From Larix kaempferi (taxonomy: Eukaryota; Streptophyta; Pinopsida; Pinales; Pinaceae), in the NCBI GenBank assembly GCA_027924585.1, contig BSBM01000307.1, positions 17,159,501 to 17,223,500 on the forward strand: a stretch of 64,000 nt of DNA, in the 5' to 3' direction. Both the position numbers and the translations under genes were made by a program. The stretch's first letter is position 1. Each line of letters begins with the position of its first letter. The notes beneath the pieces were generated by a model, which had not been told where the DNA came from, searched no databases, and saw only the letters and a list, made by a program, of their open reading frames with translations. Of this stretch, positions 1 to 12,559 are shown piece after piece.

Positions 1-149
1 AACCTTGTTGTCTGTGCCAGTGAGTTAAAAAGTGGAATAATCGTTTGTATTTTTACTGATTTTAAGTGGTTTTAGTTATTAAATGCCCTTTTGTTAGTGA
101 AGCGAGCTCTAACTTACGCTTACATGCCATGACCAAGGGCTATCTATTC

Positions 150-217
150 TGCCAAATTTTCCTAGGACTCACGTGGACTCGTGTGCCAAATTTTCCTAGG
201 ACTCATGTGGACTCGTG
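150..217. repeat. 34-bp tandem duplication
   Basis: Two adjacent copies of a 34-base unit beginning TGCCAAATTTTCCTAGGACT and ending in GTGGACTCGTG. They differ by one visible base (CACG versus CATG). No function is suggested. Confidence 0.85.
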
Positions 218-515
218 TATTGAGTTCTGCTTCATAAATGTGTTTTGTCAAGGTTCTTGGGGCTTCCTAGTATTGGATATAATAATGAACTTTGTTGGAT
301 GCATTAATTTGACATGTCTTTGAGGGTGAACTTGGGTTTGACTACTGGAAATGATTTGATTTAAGTACTTAGCGACAACCCACTTGATGGATTCTTGATC
401 TTGTGGATGATATTACAAATGAGTTAATTATATTGATTACTCACCATTTGTGATTGTTTTTTCCTGATAAGATATCTAAAATATGTCAATAATGCAGATG
501 TTTTAAAGATGATGA

Positions 516-535
516 TAACAACAACAACAACAACA
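516..535. repeat. AAC trinucleotide microsatellite
   Basis: About six AAC units followed by an A-rich run; a simple repeat. Confidence 0.9.
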
Positions 536-574
536 AAAAATAAATAAAAAAATAAGACATTTACATAAAGTAAG

Positions 575-607
575 GTGTGTGCGCACACGCGCGCGCACAC
601 ACACACA
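575..607. repeat. Alternating purine-pyrimidine GT/GC/AC tract
   Basis: Thirty-three bases of strict purine-pyrimidine alternation: a GT run, then GCGC/ACAC, a CG-rich core and an AC run. Such tracts can adopt Z-DNA; here it is most simply a compound microsatellite. Confidence 0.9.
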
Positions 608-3014
608 TAATGTAAAGTATATATAGTGTTAATAGAAGATAGCAATGGCAAGTGTAGAAATAGTTTTATGTGGTCACTAAGATAAGTAAGAAGCATTGCT
701 CAGATCTTGGTAGATCTGGAATAGAGATGGATCTATATTATATCAGTTTAATATGTAAATATTTATTATGTGCTCAAATCAATCATGATTTAATGATGGC
801 TCAACCCCATCGCATAAACATTGGAAACTAACTATAAATTACACAAAGATATTAAAAAGTCAACTGACTTTGAACAATGACAAGGACCAAATTTTTTGAA
901 TAGATAGACTTAGATATAACTTAATAATATCTAAGATTTAGTGTTGTGACTTAGATTTAGAAATTAATAACTAAATTGAAATAAATATTAATATTGATGT
1001 GAGGTAAAATAAAATGAAGTAACATGTAATTGCATCGAGAGTAGCGAGGTGCTTAGAATTCAATATGGGGGAGATGTTGTCACCTTTGTCACGTTTTTCA
1101 TGTTACACAATTAAGTTCCCATGTCGGCTGATAAAAAAACAAAAAGTAATTAAAAAATTTAATGTCGACTCGTAATAAAAAAATTTAAAAGCTGCATAGA
1201 TCCATGCTAAACTAGGATCTAAAATTGGATTCCTCTCAGTGCTTAATAGATCTGGGTTTAAGATGTTTGTACGCTAGTATTGCATAAAATAATATAATAT
1301 ATCATTGGAAAAAAGTAAAAAACAATATGTCAAAATGAAACCAAATTTATATTAAGAATCAATAGTGGAAAAACCTGTAATGGACATACAAAATATGTTA
1401 ACAAAAGGGATAAAAAACAATTTTATTGTAATTTGAAGTGGTTCCGTAAACTTAAAAGAAAACCTTAAACCTAGCAGCGAAGATGCTAAAAAGAAAGGTG
1501 GGGCTTGAAGTGCTAAGAGCTTGAAGTGATAAGATGACATGGCACCTTCTTGAGGTAATATTTTTAGCATATGAACTATGATTGGTTAATGTGATATTTT
1601 GTTGGAAAGATATTGACAAACCTTATCGTTGGAAATACATACACATATTTAATTTTATTGTTTATGGTCCGCCCAAAAAAATGAGAAAAGCTCAGAAATT
1701 GTGCAGGTAGTTCATGATGCAAAAATGTCAAAATAAAAATTGTTTATGAGATATTGGAAAATTAAAGCAACCACTTTGATTAGTCATCTCATTAGGGGAG
1801 AAGTGATTCCCATCGCACCAATTCCATTCATTAAATGGAAAATTTTTTAGATAGGGTTCATAGTGAACCAATTTTCTTATTGAAGATGTTGGCTTGGTCA
1901 AACAACCCAATACAGTTGTATAGTTTGTTGGTTGGTACTCTTCATCTTGGTATTCATTATCTTAATAGTTGTAGCTTGTTTAATGCAATTGGAGTTTATC
2001 TGTGTAGTGTCCAGTTGCTTTTCAACCTATTTTATGTCCAACAATTGGAGAAGTTTAATTAAACTAACTCCACATTAAAAATGGAATCTAAACTTAGGTA
2101 AGGTGCTGGTTCAAGACTTAAAAACATTCTCACTCATAACCTTAGTGATGGTATAAGGAATCTCACACAAGATTTCTCTAAGTTTCTCTTTAGAGCTTAT
2201 AATTCACTTTTTTTGCAAATGCACACTATATCATCAACGTTATACTAGTGTAGAACCTGATGCTAGTCATGCAATTAATTATACATGGCAATAGTTTTTT
2301 GTAAAATATCATGTACATGTTCTTAAATGTGTTGGGTCTTTTTCAATAAAATTTGTAGCTTTGCCTATATGTTTTTAGGCATTATAAGACTCTTCTTGTG
2401 TTGATGCAATGAGATTTATGGTGCGGTGATCAAGTAGTTCACTTCCAACTAATAGAATTGGTATATTAGTGATAAACCAAGGGAACAATAGCTTTTGATG
2501 ATGAAGAAAAACAAGGAAGAGGTAATATTATGCAAGGTATTCAAAATAATTGCTCATGAATATAAGTTCTATGATTTATTTGATTTCACAAATATGTTAC
2601 TAAAAAGTGAAATTTCAAGAACATATAGCTTAGCATAAGATGTTTAATATCTTGAAAAAAGGCAAAGTTTTGAAAGCAATCGTTTTTTGAAATGGTTGCG
2701 TAATGAGGAAAAAAAAAATGCTAAAATACAATCATAAGTTTACATTATTGCTTACGACAAAAGATGCAAACAAAAATCATTAGTAAACATTGTTGCTCAA
2801 TATTGTATAAGAAGAAACATTTTTTATAATTCAAGAAATCAAGAATCTAACAATACTTCTACTATCATAGTAAATAGATATTGCATGTATTCCATGGCAA
2901 GGTAAAAGTGCAATACTATTAGTTGACATTCTTCGTGTTGCGTAAAATCTAATTAAAAAGTCAACAAATATTGTTAATGTACCTTTAATTTGTTTATTGG
3001 GTAGATAAACCAAG

Positions 3015-3690
3015 CTGACTTATGCGCAGTTTAAAGAAAATGTAGAAAAAGCACAATAACTTCGTGGTCACTCCAATATGCTTCTATTATGTTCACCTAA
3101 CAATGTTCATAGGAAAATTTGTCCAAATGTGATCAATGTGACTTTTTGGTTTTGGAGTAGATTTGTTTGTTATTTCTTGTAAGTGTTGTGAGTGCATGTA
3201 TTTTGTTAGTTGTTTACTTTTTTGACTTTTTGCGTGGATGTTGATATTGAAATCACCAATTATCAAAAGGATGCTGTCATCATGAATAATTTGTGCGTTA
3301 GTGAGATTGTTTCAATGATCATTGAAATAGATGAAAATGGAGCAACATATATATTCATTATGCAAAATTCAAATATGTTGTTGGATATATAGCTCTGACA
3401 TAACAATTTTGACTTTATCATTGCAATTTTTTTTGTTTGCAATTATGTCTATGTTGGTTTCTATACAAAAGAGCACACCATGAACAAAGTATGATGCATT
3501 GAAATTGTATCTGGAAAATTTGTTTTTGCTTCGTAACAAATTTGTTCTTGCTTTGTAACAAATTTGTTCTTGTTTCTTGAAAAATAGAATCATATTGCTC
3601 ATGAGATCCTCATCTTGTAGTATGTCATCAAGATGTGCTTGTAAAATTTGTGTGTTCAATGTTGCAATTGAAAGTATATTGGAACATATA
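3015..3690 (-). pseudogene. Helitron EEP (AP-like) endonuclease domain, broken
   Basis: Minus-strand fragments in slightly shifting frames carry the hallmarks of the endonuclease/exonuclease/phosphatase superfamily in order: an N-terminal stretch with DDILQDEDLMS, then IIGDFNINIH, then SHIDHIW, and finally YWSDHEVI near 3020-3050. GDFN supplies metal- and DNA-contacting residues and SDH the catalytic histidine in this family. At least one frameshift (before GDFN) and several stops are present. It lies directly downstream of the helicase remnant, so it is most likely the C-terminal part of the same Helitron protein. A LINE endonuclease would be N-terminal to an RT, and none is here. Confidence 0.7.
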
Positions 3691-3699
3691 GTTTATTTT

Positions 3700-4524
3700 T
3701 GAATGTAGTCTAATTTCCATGCTTTATCTTCAATTAGTCGTTTCATTTCTATTTCTACTTTTTTGTTCACATAGAAGTTTTCTTGTGTTAATTTTTTTAC
3801 TAGAAATAGTGAGTCCATGGATTTCACTCACGATAAAGCTGTGTATACTAATCCACGTGTTCTAATGTTAGTTGGATCAAATGCAAGTCTATCTAAATTC
3901 AATCCCTATGCTTTGTGTATTGTTCTAGCACATTCTAATTGTATTGGGTATTGTTTTCGTACAATAGTTATTGATTCCTTCCTCCAGACCAAGACAATGG
4001 CTTTACAATATGAAATATTGGTGTCCAAGTTGGTGAAATGTTTTCCTCGTAGAAATCATGAAACTTTTCTCGTTCCATTTTCCCAACAGTTGGATCAATA
4101 AATTCTATCCAGACAACATCCAATTATTTTTTATGTCTTGAGTAATCCTTGAATTCTCCATCAACACCATTGACAAGGCCATCTTCTATGTTGTAGTTTC
4201 ATGCATATAATTCAACTAGGACATTTTGTTTACTAGTATTTTGGGTGGTGAAATTGCCGTCTTGTCATAAGTTTGAAGTTTTGTTGACTATTCTTAGTTT
4301 CGTCAATTGCTTCAAGAGTTATTAATTCTCCATCTACTTCTGAAAGATTTTTTCATTATGTCTTTGCACATATTTGTTTTTGTAAAATAAGTATGGAAAT
4401 AATGGATCTATAGGTGCGGGTATGTAACAATGGTGATTAATGTACTCTATGTCCTCATTAGTTTGCTCATTCAATCTCAGTTTATTTAATATTCTAATAA
4501 AGTCTTTGTATTTTTGATGCATAG
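3700..4524 (-). pseudogene. Helitron helicase, C-terminal half
   Basis: Minus-strand translation starting at the Ty3 target-site duplication continues the helicase, with motifs such as NEQTNEDIEYIN and PLFPYLFYKNK. Further on it has TIHKA and LVYTALSRVKSMDSLF, the helicase motif V/VI region of Pif1/RecD-like helicases. Several stops and shifts interrupt it. It pairs with the N-terminal half at 22936-24340. The 5-bp CATAG at 4520-4524 belongs to this coding sequence. Confidence 0.8.
4520..4524. other. Target-site duplication CATAG (left)
   Basis: CATAG directly precedes the TGTTGAT start of the left LTR and is repeated exactly after the right LTR at 22931-22935. Ty3 integrases generate 5-bp duplications. 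Confidence 0.95.
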
Positions 4525-5119
4525 TGTTGATTCCTCGAAATTCGCAACACCAATTAGCAAGAGATTCTCCCCGGTAAGCAAGTCCAATTAGATCGCTCAC
4601 CGTTGGGTGTGGGGAATCCATCCGATTAATGGGCCGACTACCGTATGTGATTTTAAAGTTGAGTTTTCACCGGTCGCGGCCCAATCCACCATTTTTGTAT
4701 TTTATATTTAAAGATGATATGCAAGTGGTCTATCTAAATGCATGTAATCAAAACAAATCTGATCTAAACTATCTAAGCTAATTAATCTATCCCTGCAGGG
4801 AGCAAAACTGAAATATGAGTAATACAATGGAAATACACCCAATAATCTCACAGGTAGTTGTTCAACAACATAGATGCATTTACAACAGAAAGAAAAAGGT
4901 ATCAAAGATAGCTTTGACATAATTAAAATATTCCATTACTCATTTAACACAAAATATTTGCACAGGAAATGAAAGCATTCATAACAGAGAATTAATTCAG
5001 AATAGTTAGGAACGATCTCACAGTATATGCATGAAAGGTGCAGAAATAATCCAGTAGACATTCAACATATTCCCAAGCAAAACACAGTGCTAGCTTTTCC
5101 CATGCAAAGTATGTCCTTC

Positions 5120-5125
5120 TTTATT
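5120..5125 (-). terminator. Poly(A) signal AATAAA in the left LTR
   Basis: AATAAAG on the minus strand, about 275 bases after the stop of the LTR-borne reading frame, conserved at 17941-17946 in the other LTR. It would end both the LTR gene transcript and the element transcript (inference). Confidence 0.5.
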
Positions 5126-5398
5126 AATGCAGCAAAATAATTCACATACAGAACAAGTCAGTCCTTTCAGCTGCCAAAAGTCATTTTCTTATATTCTATT
5201 CCTCTATTTATAATATTTACAAAATTGTCTCTTATCATACCTTAACCCTAGGGAATCACAAAATTTTGTCTTCTAGTACTCATAAAAAACAAAATTAGTT
5301 TCCAGCTATTTTTGATATCTATACAATAAAACAATTTCTAGTTGGATTTTTCAGTTCAGAATACATTTTTCCCATGAGATATTATTACAAATTCGAAT

Positions 5399-8300
5399 TC
5401 ATGTGGGCCCAACAAAATTAGAGAAATATTTTTCCCAGGCATTAGCTTCTTCTGCAATGATAGTCAGATTGCGAGGTTCCAGAACTTGTAAGGAGACTCC
5501 ATGGTATGATAAATGAGTCTCAACGTAAGCTCTCCCTTATTCTGCTGATGTACAACTGTCTTCTAAGAAAAAAAATGTACGCTTGCCTGTCCGACCAAAT
5601 GATGCACGTCCTCCTCAGTGAGGATATCCAATTTTATGATGTACTCTAATTCCCCTTGCAGTCCACTCTGCAGCTCTACCATATGCAGATCCTCTGGAGG
5701 CAATTCATCTATTGGCAGGAGTGGAGAAAGATGACATTTCTCATAAACTTGTTGGATCTTCTTATAAAAATTTAAACATGTATGCGAAGTCCTTAGAATG
5801 TCATTACTTAGCTTTATGGAAGCCTTCCTACAAAATTCTAATAGTTGCATCTCTGATTTCAAATCTGCTGCTGTCTTAGGGCGTAGTTGTTCAGGGTATT
5901 CGACGCCTGTCTCTCTCCAGACCATTTGGGCTTTAAATTTCTCTTCTACCTTGAGCTGCCTTTGCCTAACCGCTTGTGATTCTGCAGATATCTCATCCAT
6001 TCGTGCCATCATCAACTTCATCTTGTACATATTCTCTATAAGAGTCATCTGAGAATGATACATTTGCTCTTGGATTTTACAAGCTTGATCACAGAACGGA
6101 GATATATCCATGTTTCTACTGTCCGTTGCTTCCATCCATTCTGTTAAAGATCTCTTTTCCTTTTCTAGCTCTTCAACCTTGACTTTTAGCTCTTGGATTT
6201 GTAGGTTGACAGCCGCTTTGTTTGATTCTAATTGAATATTATGGGCTTCGAGATCATTCTTCTCTCCTTCCAATATCATTAACTGAACTGCTAAGGCTTC
6301 TTTCTCCTCATCCAGCTTATGGAAATCCTCCATTATCTTCTCCTTTTCAGATAGGAGATCGCTGTGTTTCCTCTTCAACTCTGTACCTTGATTCACTTCA
6401 CTCTGCAAGTTGTCTTTCACTTTGAAGAGATTTTATTTGTATTTTATTACTTCTTCTAACAGCAGGTCTACGTTATCGACACTTTCTTGAGCCGAAGCCA
6501 CACTGCATGCTACCGTGAACTAAGGGCCGCTGTTAGTTCCCTGAAAAATTGGGACTTGTATTATTCGGATTTCATTTCGGTCGTCTTGATTTTTCATCCT
6601 CTTTTCCGATCTACTTATGAGAGCTTTCTTCCTTGAATCGAAAAAGATGGAATCCAACATTGACACTTGGCTTTGCTTTGAGGGAGTGTATGGGGTGAGA
6701 GCAAGCCTTTGAACTGAGACATGTCCTTCAATGGTTGTCCCTGTCGGATTTGTCGTTGATACATCTAAGTCCATACCTTGCGTGCCTGGGCTCTCCTGCT
6801 CCAAAACTTCCTTGGACTTTCCTGCTTCCGATTTTATCTCTTGCATTCTCTCTGCCTCTTCTCTTCATATTTTTTCAATTTTTTATTTCCCGAGTCTCTC
6901 AGTTTCCTCTCTCTGGAGTCTCTTTGCTTCTTCTTTTTCTTCTTGGAGCTTAACCGCTTGCTCCCTTTCTGCTTGCTCCTTTTTTGCTTGCTCCTTTTCT
7001 ACTTGGAGATTTTCCGCCTGCTCCTTTTCAATCCTGCTAGCTTCATCCTCTAACCTCTTCTTCTCAGCCTCTACTACTTGCGTATCTAATGTTCCTTGAC
7101 GTTGGATTTCTGCCTCATCCGTCTTGCTAGTGTCAGTATTGGAACTAGATCCTGCTCCGCTTTTGGGGCTGTAGCATTTATTCAGTTCAGTCATATTCTT
7201 TACACTCCGATAGAATTCCTCATCCTTCTAAAAAAGGTGTGCATATTTGAAGCTGATCCTGCAGGTAGAGCAGTGGGCAACGAACTTTCTATTAGGATCA
7301 TGCCTTCTAAATTTCTTTGTGCCAAAATGAAAAGCTTCTAAATCTTGGACAAAGCTTTCACCCTCTCTCGCCTTTGCTAGCTTATATGCCCCGATTGTAA
7401 ATGGAAATGGTGGATAGACTGATTTCTTCTTATCTGTAAGAAATTTCTCAACCCCATCTACATAAACCTGCCTGACAGCCTCCTTGTGCACAACAAAGTC
7501 TGTGGTGTATTGAGGTAATAGGGAAGGAGGCTTGGTCCCACCATACATTCTGATGTACATTCCTTCCATGGAAAAATAAAAATCTCCATGTGCTTGAATA
7601 AATGACATGGTGTTTTCAGACATGCAACTCGGTTCTTCTTTAAAAATTAGCTTGTACAAAGGCATGATGAATCCTTCACATATCCTTTTATAGTGGCTTA
7701 CATATCTGTGAGCCCATAACATCTGATAGGTTACATGGAGGGGAGGCCCTGTGGGATTCTAGACGCATCCCAAAGCGGGGAAAGGATGCCTGAGAAGAAT
7801 ACAATCTAGGAGGTAAGAGGACATGAAGAAATCAGCTTTCTTCTGAGTCAAACCTCCTTGGGATGCAACAATATGCGAAGACATGCTATCGAAAATGATC
7901 TGATCCCAATTGAAAAGTGTGCCATACGTGGAAATATGGTACATTATTGGTACCCAGCTAAGTTTGTAGGTGTTCCCGTTTGCTAGTCCAATGATCCGGC
8001 TCAACATCAGATCCATTAGCCGATAGGGATCTTTTAGGTGTTGAGTTTCATATTATGCATTGAGTCTTGTCCTCATCTGTTTCTCAGGGAGTGTCATCTT
8101 ATTTTCACATTCAAAGTGGTCTATCTTGATCCCTTGACCCACTCATCATTCATCATAACATCTAGAGGAGGCAACTTGTATGTTGCGGTTATGTGGTTTG
8201 GATGAAAAGATGCAAATCCTTCGCCGTTGATGTCTGAGACAATCCTGGATGTTGCATTGGTTTGGGGAAAAATCCATCCTATGACTTTCGAGCATGGAAA

Positions 8301-9340
8301 TAGCTCGGGGCACATAGCTGCTCGGTGGAGGTTGGACTTCTTAATATTCCGGTAAACCAATAATTCTTCAATAGGAGCATCTGGGAGATCCGTATCCTTG
8401 ATAGCTTGGTACAACTCGTTCCATGTGAACTCCGGGGAGGCTCTTGTCATGGCCTTGGTGTCTGTGAACATTGTCTCGACAGTGGTAACTAGTAGGATTT
8501 CCACGCCCGAGTCGGATTCAACCAACCTGGCTTTGCTTCTGGCATAACGCCTATGCATATCAGTCCTGTCAGAACACAGGAAGAGTAAATGAGGAAACCA
8601 AACTGACACACCACTATTCTAAAAAAACAGGGCTTAAACAAATATGTAAGTGACACAAATAATCAATTTTCTTGCCTCTCAAGCTGCAAAAAACTAAAAC
8701 CACAACTGAAAAAATCTATGTAAACCAAAACAATTCAGGCCCGACCAACTAAAGCTTTCAAATAAACCACTAATGCAGAGAAGAAACATAGCAAAGTAAA
8801 TTCAACAAGAAATAGAACTCCTTGGTGTGTGCATGAACGTGAGAGGGAAATAATTTCAGTCAGCTCCCTCCGTACCAAAGATGACCATGCAAAAACCAAT
8901 CCCCTAATTAAGAGATGATAAGACCAGCGCGAAACAAAAACCCGTGTTATGGCGAAGCAGGGATACGCAAAAACGCTCGGCGACAGGGTAACTTCAAAAC
9001 GATAGTGTGTTAAAACTTGAGGATCCGGCGACCGTGAGAAAAGCGAAAAAAACAGCCTTGGAAGGGAAATCATGGATGAAACGGAGTTCAACGGCCAACC
9101 ACCAAGGAAAATGGTTGGTGCTGGAGAGGCTGTGGGTGATTAGGTATAAACTTGTAAGAGTGAGAAACTCGAGCATAGGATAAGTAGAACCAATGAAACC
9201 ACGCAGCCCCTAAACCTTGACGACCTTGGTAAACCACAGAACGACCAACGATGATGAGAAAAACTGACAAAAGAGAATGTTCAAAGAACCTACCTAGCAG
9301 CAGTGGAGTGGCTCGACGAGAAAGTGACCTTGGAAACCGT
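5399..9340 (-). pseudogene. LTR-borne spliced gene, left copy
   Basis: Same gene as at 18220-22039. Exon 1 would begin at 9340, where the ATG seen in the other copy is ACG. A donor (CTAG then GTAGGT) at 9293 and an acceptor with a strong pyrimidine tract (TTCTGACAG) at 8566 bound a 728-bp intron. Exon 2 runs 8565-5399, about 1,055 codons. The head domain is followed by a long E/K/Q-rich helix (about 6880-7130), a linker, a heptad-rich coiled coil (about 6120-6470) and a helical C-terminal domain. Damage includes a frameshift near 8130, stops at 7228 (TAG, W in the family context), 6520 and about 6433, and an extra A that shifts the frame at 5563-5575. It retains the 118 bases lost in the right copy. 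Function unknown; no similarity recognised with certainty. Confidence 0.7.
8566..9293 (-). other. Predicted leader intron, left LTR
   Basis: Minus-strand GT at 9293-9292 within CTAG/GTAGGTTC and AG at 8567-8566 after TTACTCTTCCTGTGTTCTGAC. Joining the flanks keeps the leader peptide in frame with the long exon. The orthologous intron in the right LTR is 731 bp. Confidence 0.6.
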
Positions 9341-9439
9341 GCTTACTCGACGAAAAACGACTGGTCGAATCTCTTAAACGGAAAACTCTGTCTCCTCCGT
9401 TTATCAAACAAATAATAAAAAAAGGTTTGAATCCTATTT

Positions 9440-9447
9440 ATTATATA
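9440..9447 (-). promoter_or_regulatory. TATA box, left LTR
   Basis: TATATAAT on the minus strand, about 100 bases upstream of the exon 1 start-codon position; it aligns with TATATAAG in the right LTR. It probably marks the U3/R boundary region. Confidence 0.55.
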
Positions 9448-10239
9448 GATAGGTGGGCCTTAAATGCCAAGGATCTGGGTAGGTGGGCCTTTAATGCCCC
9501 CATTGGCGAGTGTGTTCTACGCCAGCGTACTTTTGAAACTAAGGCACACTGGTCCCGTCGGCGACTTCACCGGTTCACCCTATCTTCTGCGAATCTGTTA
9601 GCTCGATTGTCAGAGCCGCGACGACCAAGTCGGTGCAAAGGGGCTTTAAAATGGTGAAATGGACGGGGAACAAAGTCCAAAATGTAGAGACCTGATGGCG
9701 GGACACCTAACGACAAAGGGTTGATTGCTGCTGGATTGTCGGCAATCCTGCCGTAACTCATGCGAAATGGTTGGCAACAAATTGTTGGGAAGCTGCGACA
9801 GGCGAGCGAGAGAGAGATGATCGGCGATGGGTGAGTAACTTTGCAGAATAGTCAGAAAATGATGATGAAAAAAGGGTGAAACAGTCGGCATGAGATAAGA
9901 AAATCAAAGCGAAAGAGTCGACAAAAGTTAAACAAAAACCCCGCTAGACAGCTGGCATGATTTAAACAAAACGATGCGAACCAGGTCGGTGGGAAAGAGC
10001 GAAAACTCATGGCGACAAATAAACAAAAGGATGCGACAAGGTTGGTGTGAGATAAACAAAAACGCGCGACCACCCAAAAGATAAAAGGTTAAGTAAAAAC
10101 AATTTTCTTTCAAGGTTTTTTCTAAGAAAGGCTAAAAGCAAAAGATAGACTTTCAAAAGACGTCAAACTTTCGGGAAAAAGTAAAGGAGGGGCCCTATAA
10201 TTTTTTGAAAATTATGGGGATCAGGTTGCAGCAGCAACA

Positions 10240-11350
10240 ATTGGCGATTCGTTGGTGAACACAGATCTCTGAATTAATCTCCTTCCAAGGTCAACAAACT
10301 TGTGAGTTGTTGGCTTCATATGTAACAAATTGCTTTCAAAGTCCAGTTTCTGCAAAAGGAGTGATCACTTTTATCATAAAGGTCATTGGGGAAAATACAA
10401 ATTTGTATTAGACTTCTCCATAACTCTCTTAGGGCCAAAATGTGGAGTTTATTTTAAAATCTATCTTTCAGATGCCAACCAAAATAGGACTCCATGGGAT
10501 CATAACAAAATCCCACAAACATATTTGTTTGTTTTGCATTCCCATGCTATTAGCATCCTTTTGGATGATTTGTTTATTGACGACTTTTGTCGTTTGAGCC
10601 TTCCATAATAACTTTCTTCAATCTTGTATATTAAATTTAGGTTCTTCAATCCATTATGTCCTTTTGTGTGAGCAAGAGATTTATTTGATTTGTCATGCCC
10701 ACGGATGGAGAAGAACCTTGCTGGGCTGACCATTAGAACATATTCCTTGATTGAATGTCTTTGCTTTTCTCAACCATGCTTTAATGGAGGCGAGAATTTC
10801 TGGAAAACAGACTCATTGATATAAGATCTTTTGGCTTTTGATTTGCAGCATGGGATCATTTTAAATACCATACATCTGTGAGACATGCTTCCTTTCCGTG
10901 GGTCCATTGTAGCTAACTTCCTGAGACAGTCATTAATGTGATGGTGAATGGAGCCCCAAGATAGTAACATTGAAATCATAAATCTCAGTTATTTAATGGG
11001 GATTACTGCGATCCAAATATGAAACAAAAAGGATCTCCTTATTCTAGAAACTAGTTAGCAAGAGCAAAGTCACATAGAGAAATTTTCTTTATAAGTAGAT
11101 TCCGGCCTTTCAAAAATTTGAGATTCGCTCAGAGCTCTGTCTCTCAACTACACCAAGAAGTTGGGATGGGATTTATTAAAGAATAAAGAAATCAAACAAA
11201 ACAACATGGTAAAGGTAAAATGAAAACACTTATGCAAAACAAACTAAAGAAAACAACAATTTGAAACAAAACAAACAGAAAAGATAAATTGAGCATGAAC
11301 AAAACAACGCTTATTTGTGTACAAAAGTGTCCCTAGAACTACGAGAAGTA
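10240..11350 (-). other. 3' non-coding part of the Ty3 interior
   Basis: Between the integrase end and the 3' LTR. Minus-strand open frames of 60-80 codons occur but none resembles a known retroelement domain. They could be remnants of an extra 3' frame, but I cannot support one. Confidence 0.5.
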
Positions 11351-12554
11351 CTACTTTAAAGCAAGGCTGTTGACAGGGAGGTTCTCTTCCTCCCCTTGAA
11401 AATATTTTAGTCTGTACGTCGACGGGCCAAGTTTTTCAGAAATTTGGTAAGGGCCCAGCCAAAGTTGTTGAAATTTTGTGTGCATTCCCTTACCATCATG
11501 TGGGCGATCCCACTTCAGAACTAAGTCACCTACTTCAAAAATCCTTTTCCCCGATTTACGCTTATCGAACCACCTCTTGACAATGTCTTGGTGTTGGTGG
11601 AACCTATCTTTAGCCTTCTGCCGCGACTCTTCAAGCTTCAACAGGGTATCAATTCTTCAGCAGGGTATCAATTCTAGAACCTCGAGAGGCTTCCGCTAAT
11701 TGTAAGGATGGGAGTAGTATGTTAGGAGGTAGTATGAATTCCTTACCATAGACTAGAGTGTATGGGGAAACTCCTAAGGCATTCTTCAGGGTGACTCTAT
11801 CTTCCCATAAAGCGTTTGGGAGGGCTATATGCCAACTTCTCTGATTTTCAATGACAGTTTTCTTAAGAATTCGGATGAGGTTTTTGTTTGTGGATTCAAC
11901 TAATCAATTTCCTTGGGGATAGTAATTTTCTGAATAAAGTAATTTAATTCCTTTCTCATAAACAAATTCATTTAATTTCACATATGAAAAATAAGTTGCA
12001 TTATTAAAGACTAGGGAAATTGGAACCCCAAACCTAGTTATGATGTTTTCTTCCAGGAATTTGATAACTGCATCTTCATGTACTTTGCGTAGCGGAACAA
12101 CTTCTATCCACCGGGTGAAATAATCCGTAGCCGTAAGAATATACCGATGTTGTAGCGAATAATTTGGATTTATTTCTCCAATAACATCTATGCCCCATTG
12201 CTCGAATGGTTCAGAGATAATCACTGGTTGCAAAGGTCCTGCTGCTTTCAGCAATCTTCCAGTGCTCCTTTGACATACATCGCAATTCTTGGCATAAGCA
12301 TGAGCCTCTTTGAATAAAGTGGGCCAGTAATATCCATCTTTGAGTATTTTATGAGTCGTGGTATCTCCAAAATAGTGTCCCCCAGTAGGGCCATCATGTA
12401 ATTCTTTGACCACTTTATTAGCATCTTCCTTTTCAAGGCATATGATAAATATCGCATCATAATTCTTTCTAAAACTTATTCCATCAATTATTTGATAGGA
12501 TGTTGATTTCAGACAGAGTGCCCTTCTTTGCTTAGAATTCCAGTGCTCTGGCAA
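11351..12554 (-). pseudogene. Integrase of the 18.4-kb Ty3 element
   Basis: The first 216 codons (12554-11904) hold the zinc-binding HHCC module (H53, H60, C91, C94) and the start of the catalytic core with D123 in WGIDVIG. The second catalytic aspartate is replaced: VFNNATYF where the family has a DN pair (N184). A TGA at 11904-11906 follows YYPQGN; the frame then continues with LVESTNKN, which carries the catalytic glutamate. The C-terminal domain ends at 11351 with a conserved chromodomain-less tail (VGDLVLKWDRPH, GPYQISEKLGPSTYRL). It inserted the cDNA into host DNA when active; this copy is inactive. Confidence 0.9.
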
Positions 12555-12559
12555 ATATC

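Larger units (their letters stand above)
1..2950. other. No recognisable gene
   Basis: AT-rich sequence. All open frames are short and none matches a family I recognise. A purine run followed by TGTTGTCACC near 1066-1085 resembles a polypurine tract with an LTR start, but no partner LTR or coding is visible. The small repeats listed separately are the only structure seen. Confidence 0.5.
4525..10239 (-). repeat. 3' LTR of the 18.4-kb Ty3 element
   Basis: Starts TGTTGATTCC and ends GCAGCAACA on the plus strand; it matches 17345-22930 over its whole length. It keeps 118 bases (8305-8422) that the other copy has lost. No purine-rich primer tract directly abuts its inner end at 10240. The nearest purine-rich minus-strand stretch lies roughly 35-50 bases away, so second-strand priming is unclear. 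Confidence 0.95.

Noticed and set aside
1061-1090. Purine run plus TGTTGTCACC as a possible 3' LTR start
   Set aside because: No matching LTR, primer site or coding nearby supports an element.
3817-4101. Plus-strand 94-codon frame
   Set aside because: It is antisense to the recognisable helicase motifs of the Helitron.
6731-7099. Plus-strand frames rich in Ser/Leu/Phe opposite the LTR gene
   Set aside because: They are antisense shadows of the E/K/Q-rich helix of the LTR-borne protein.
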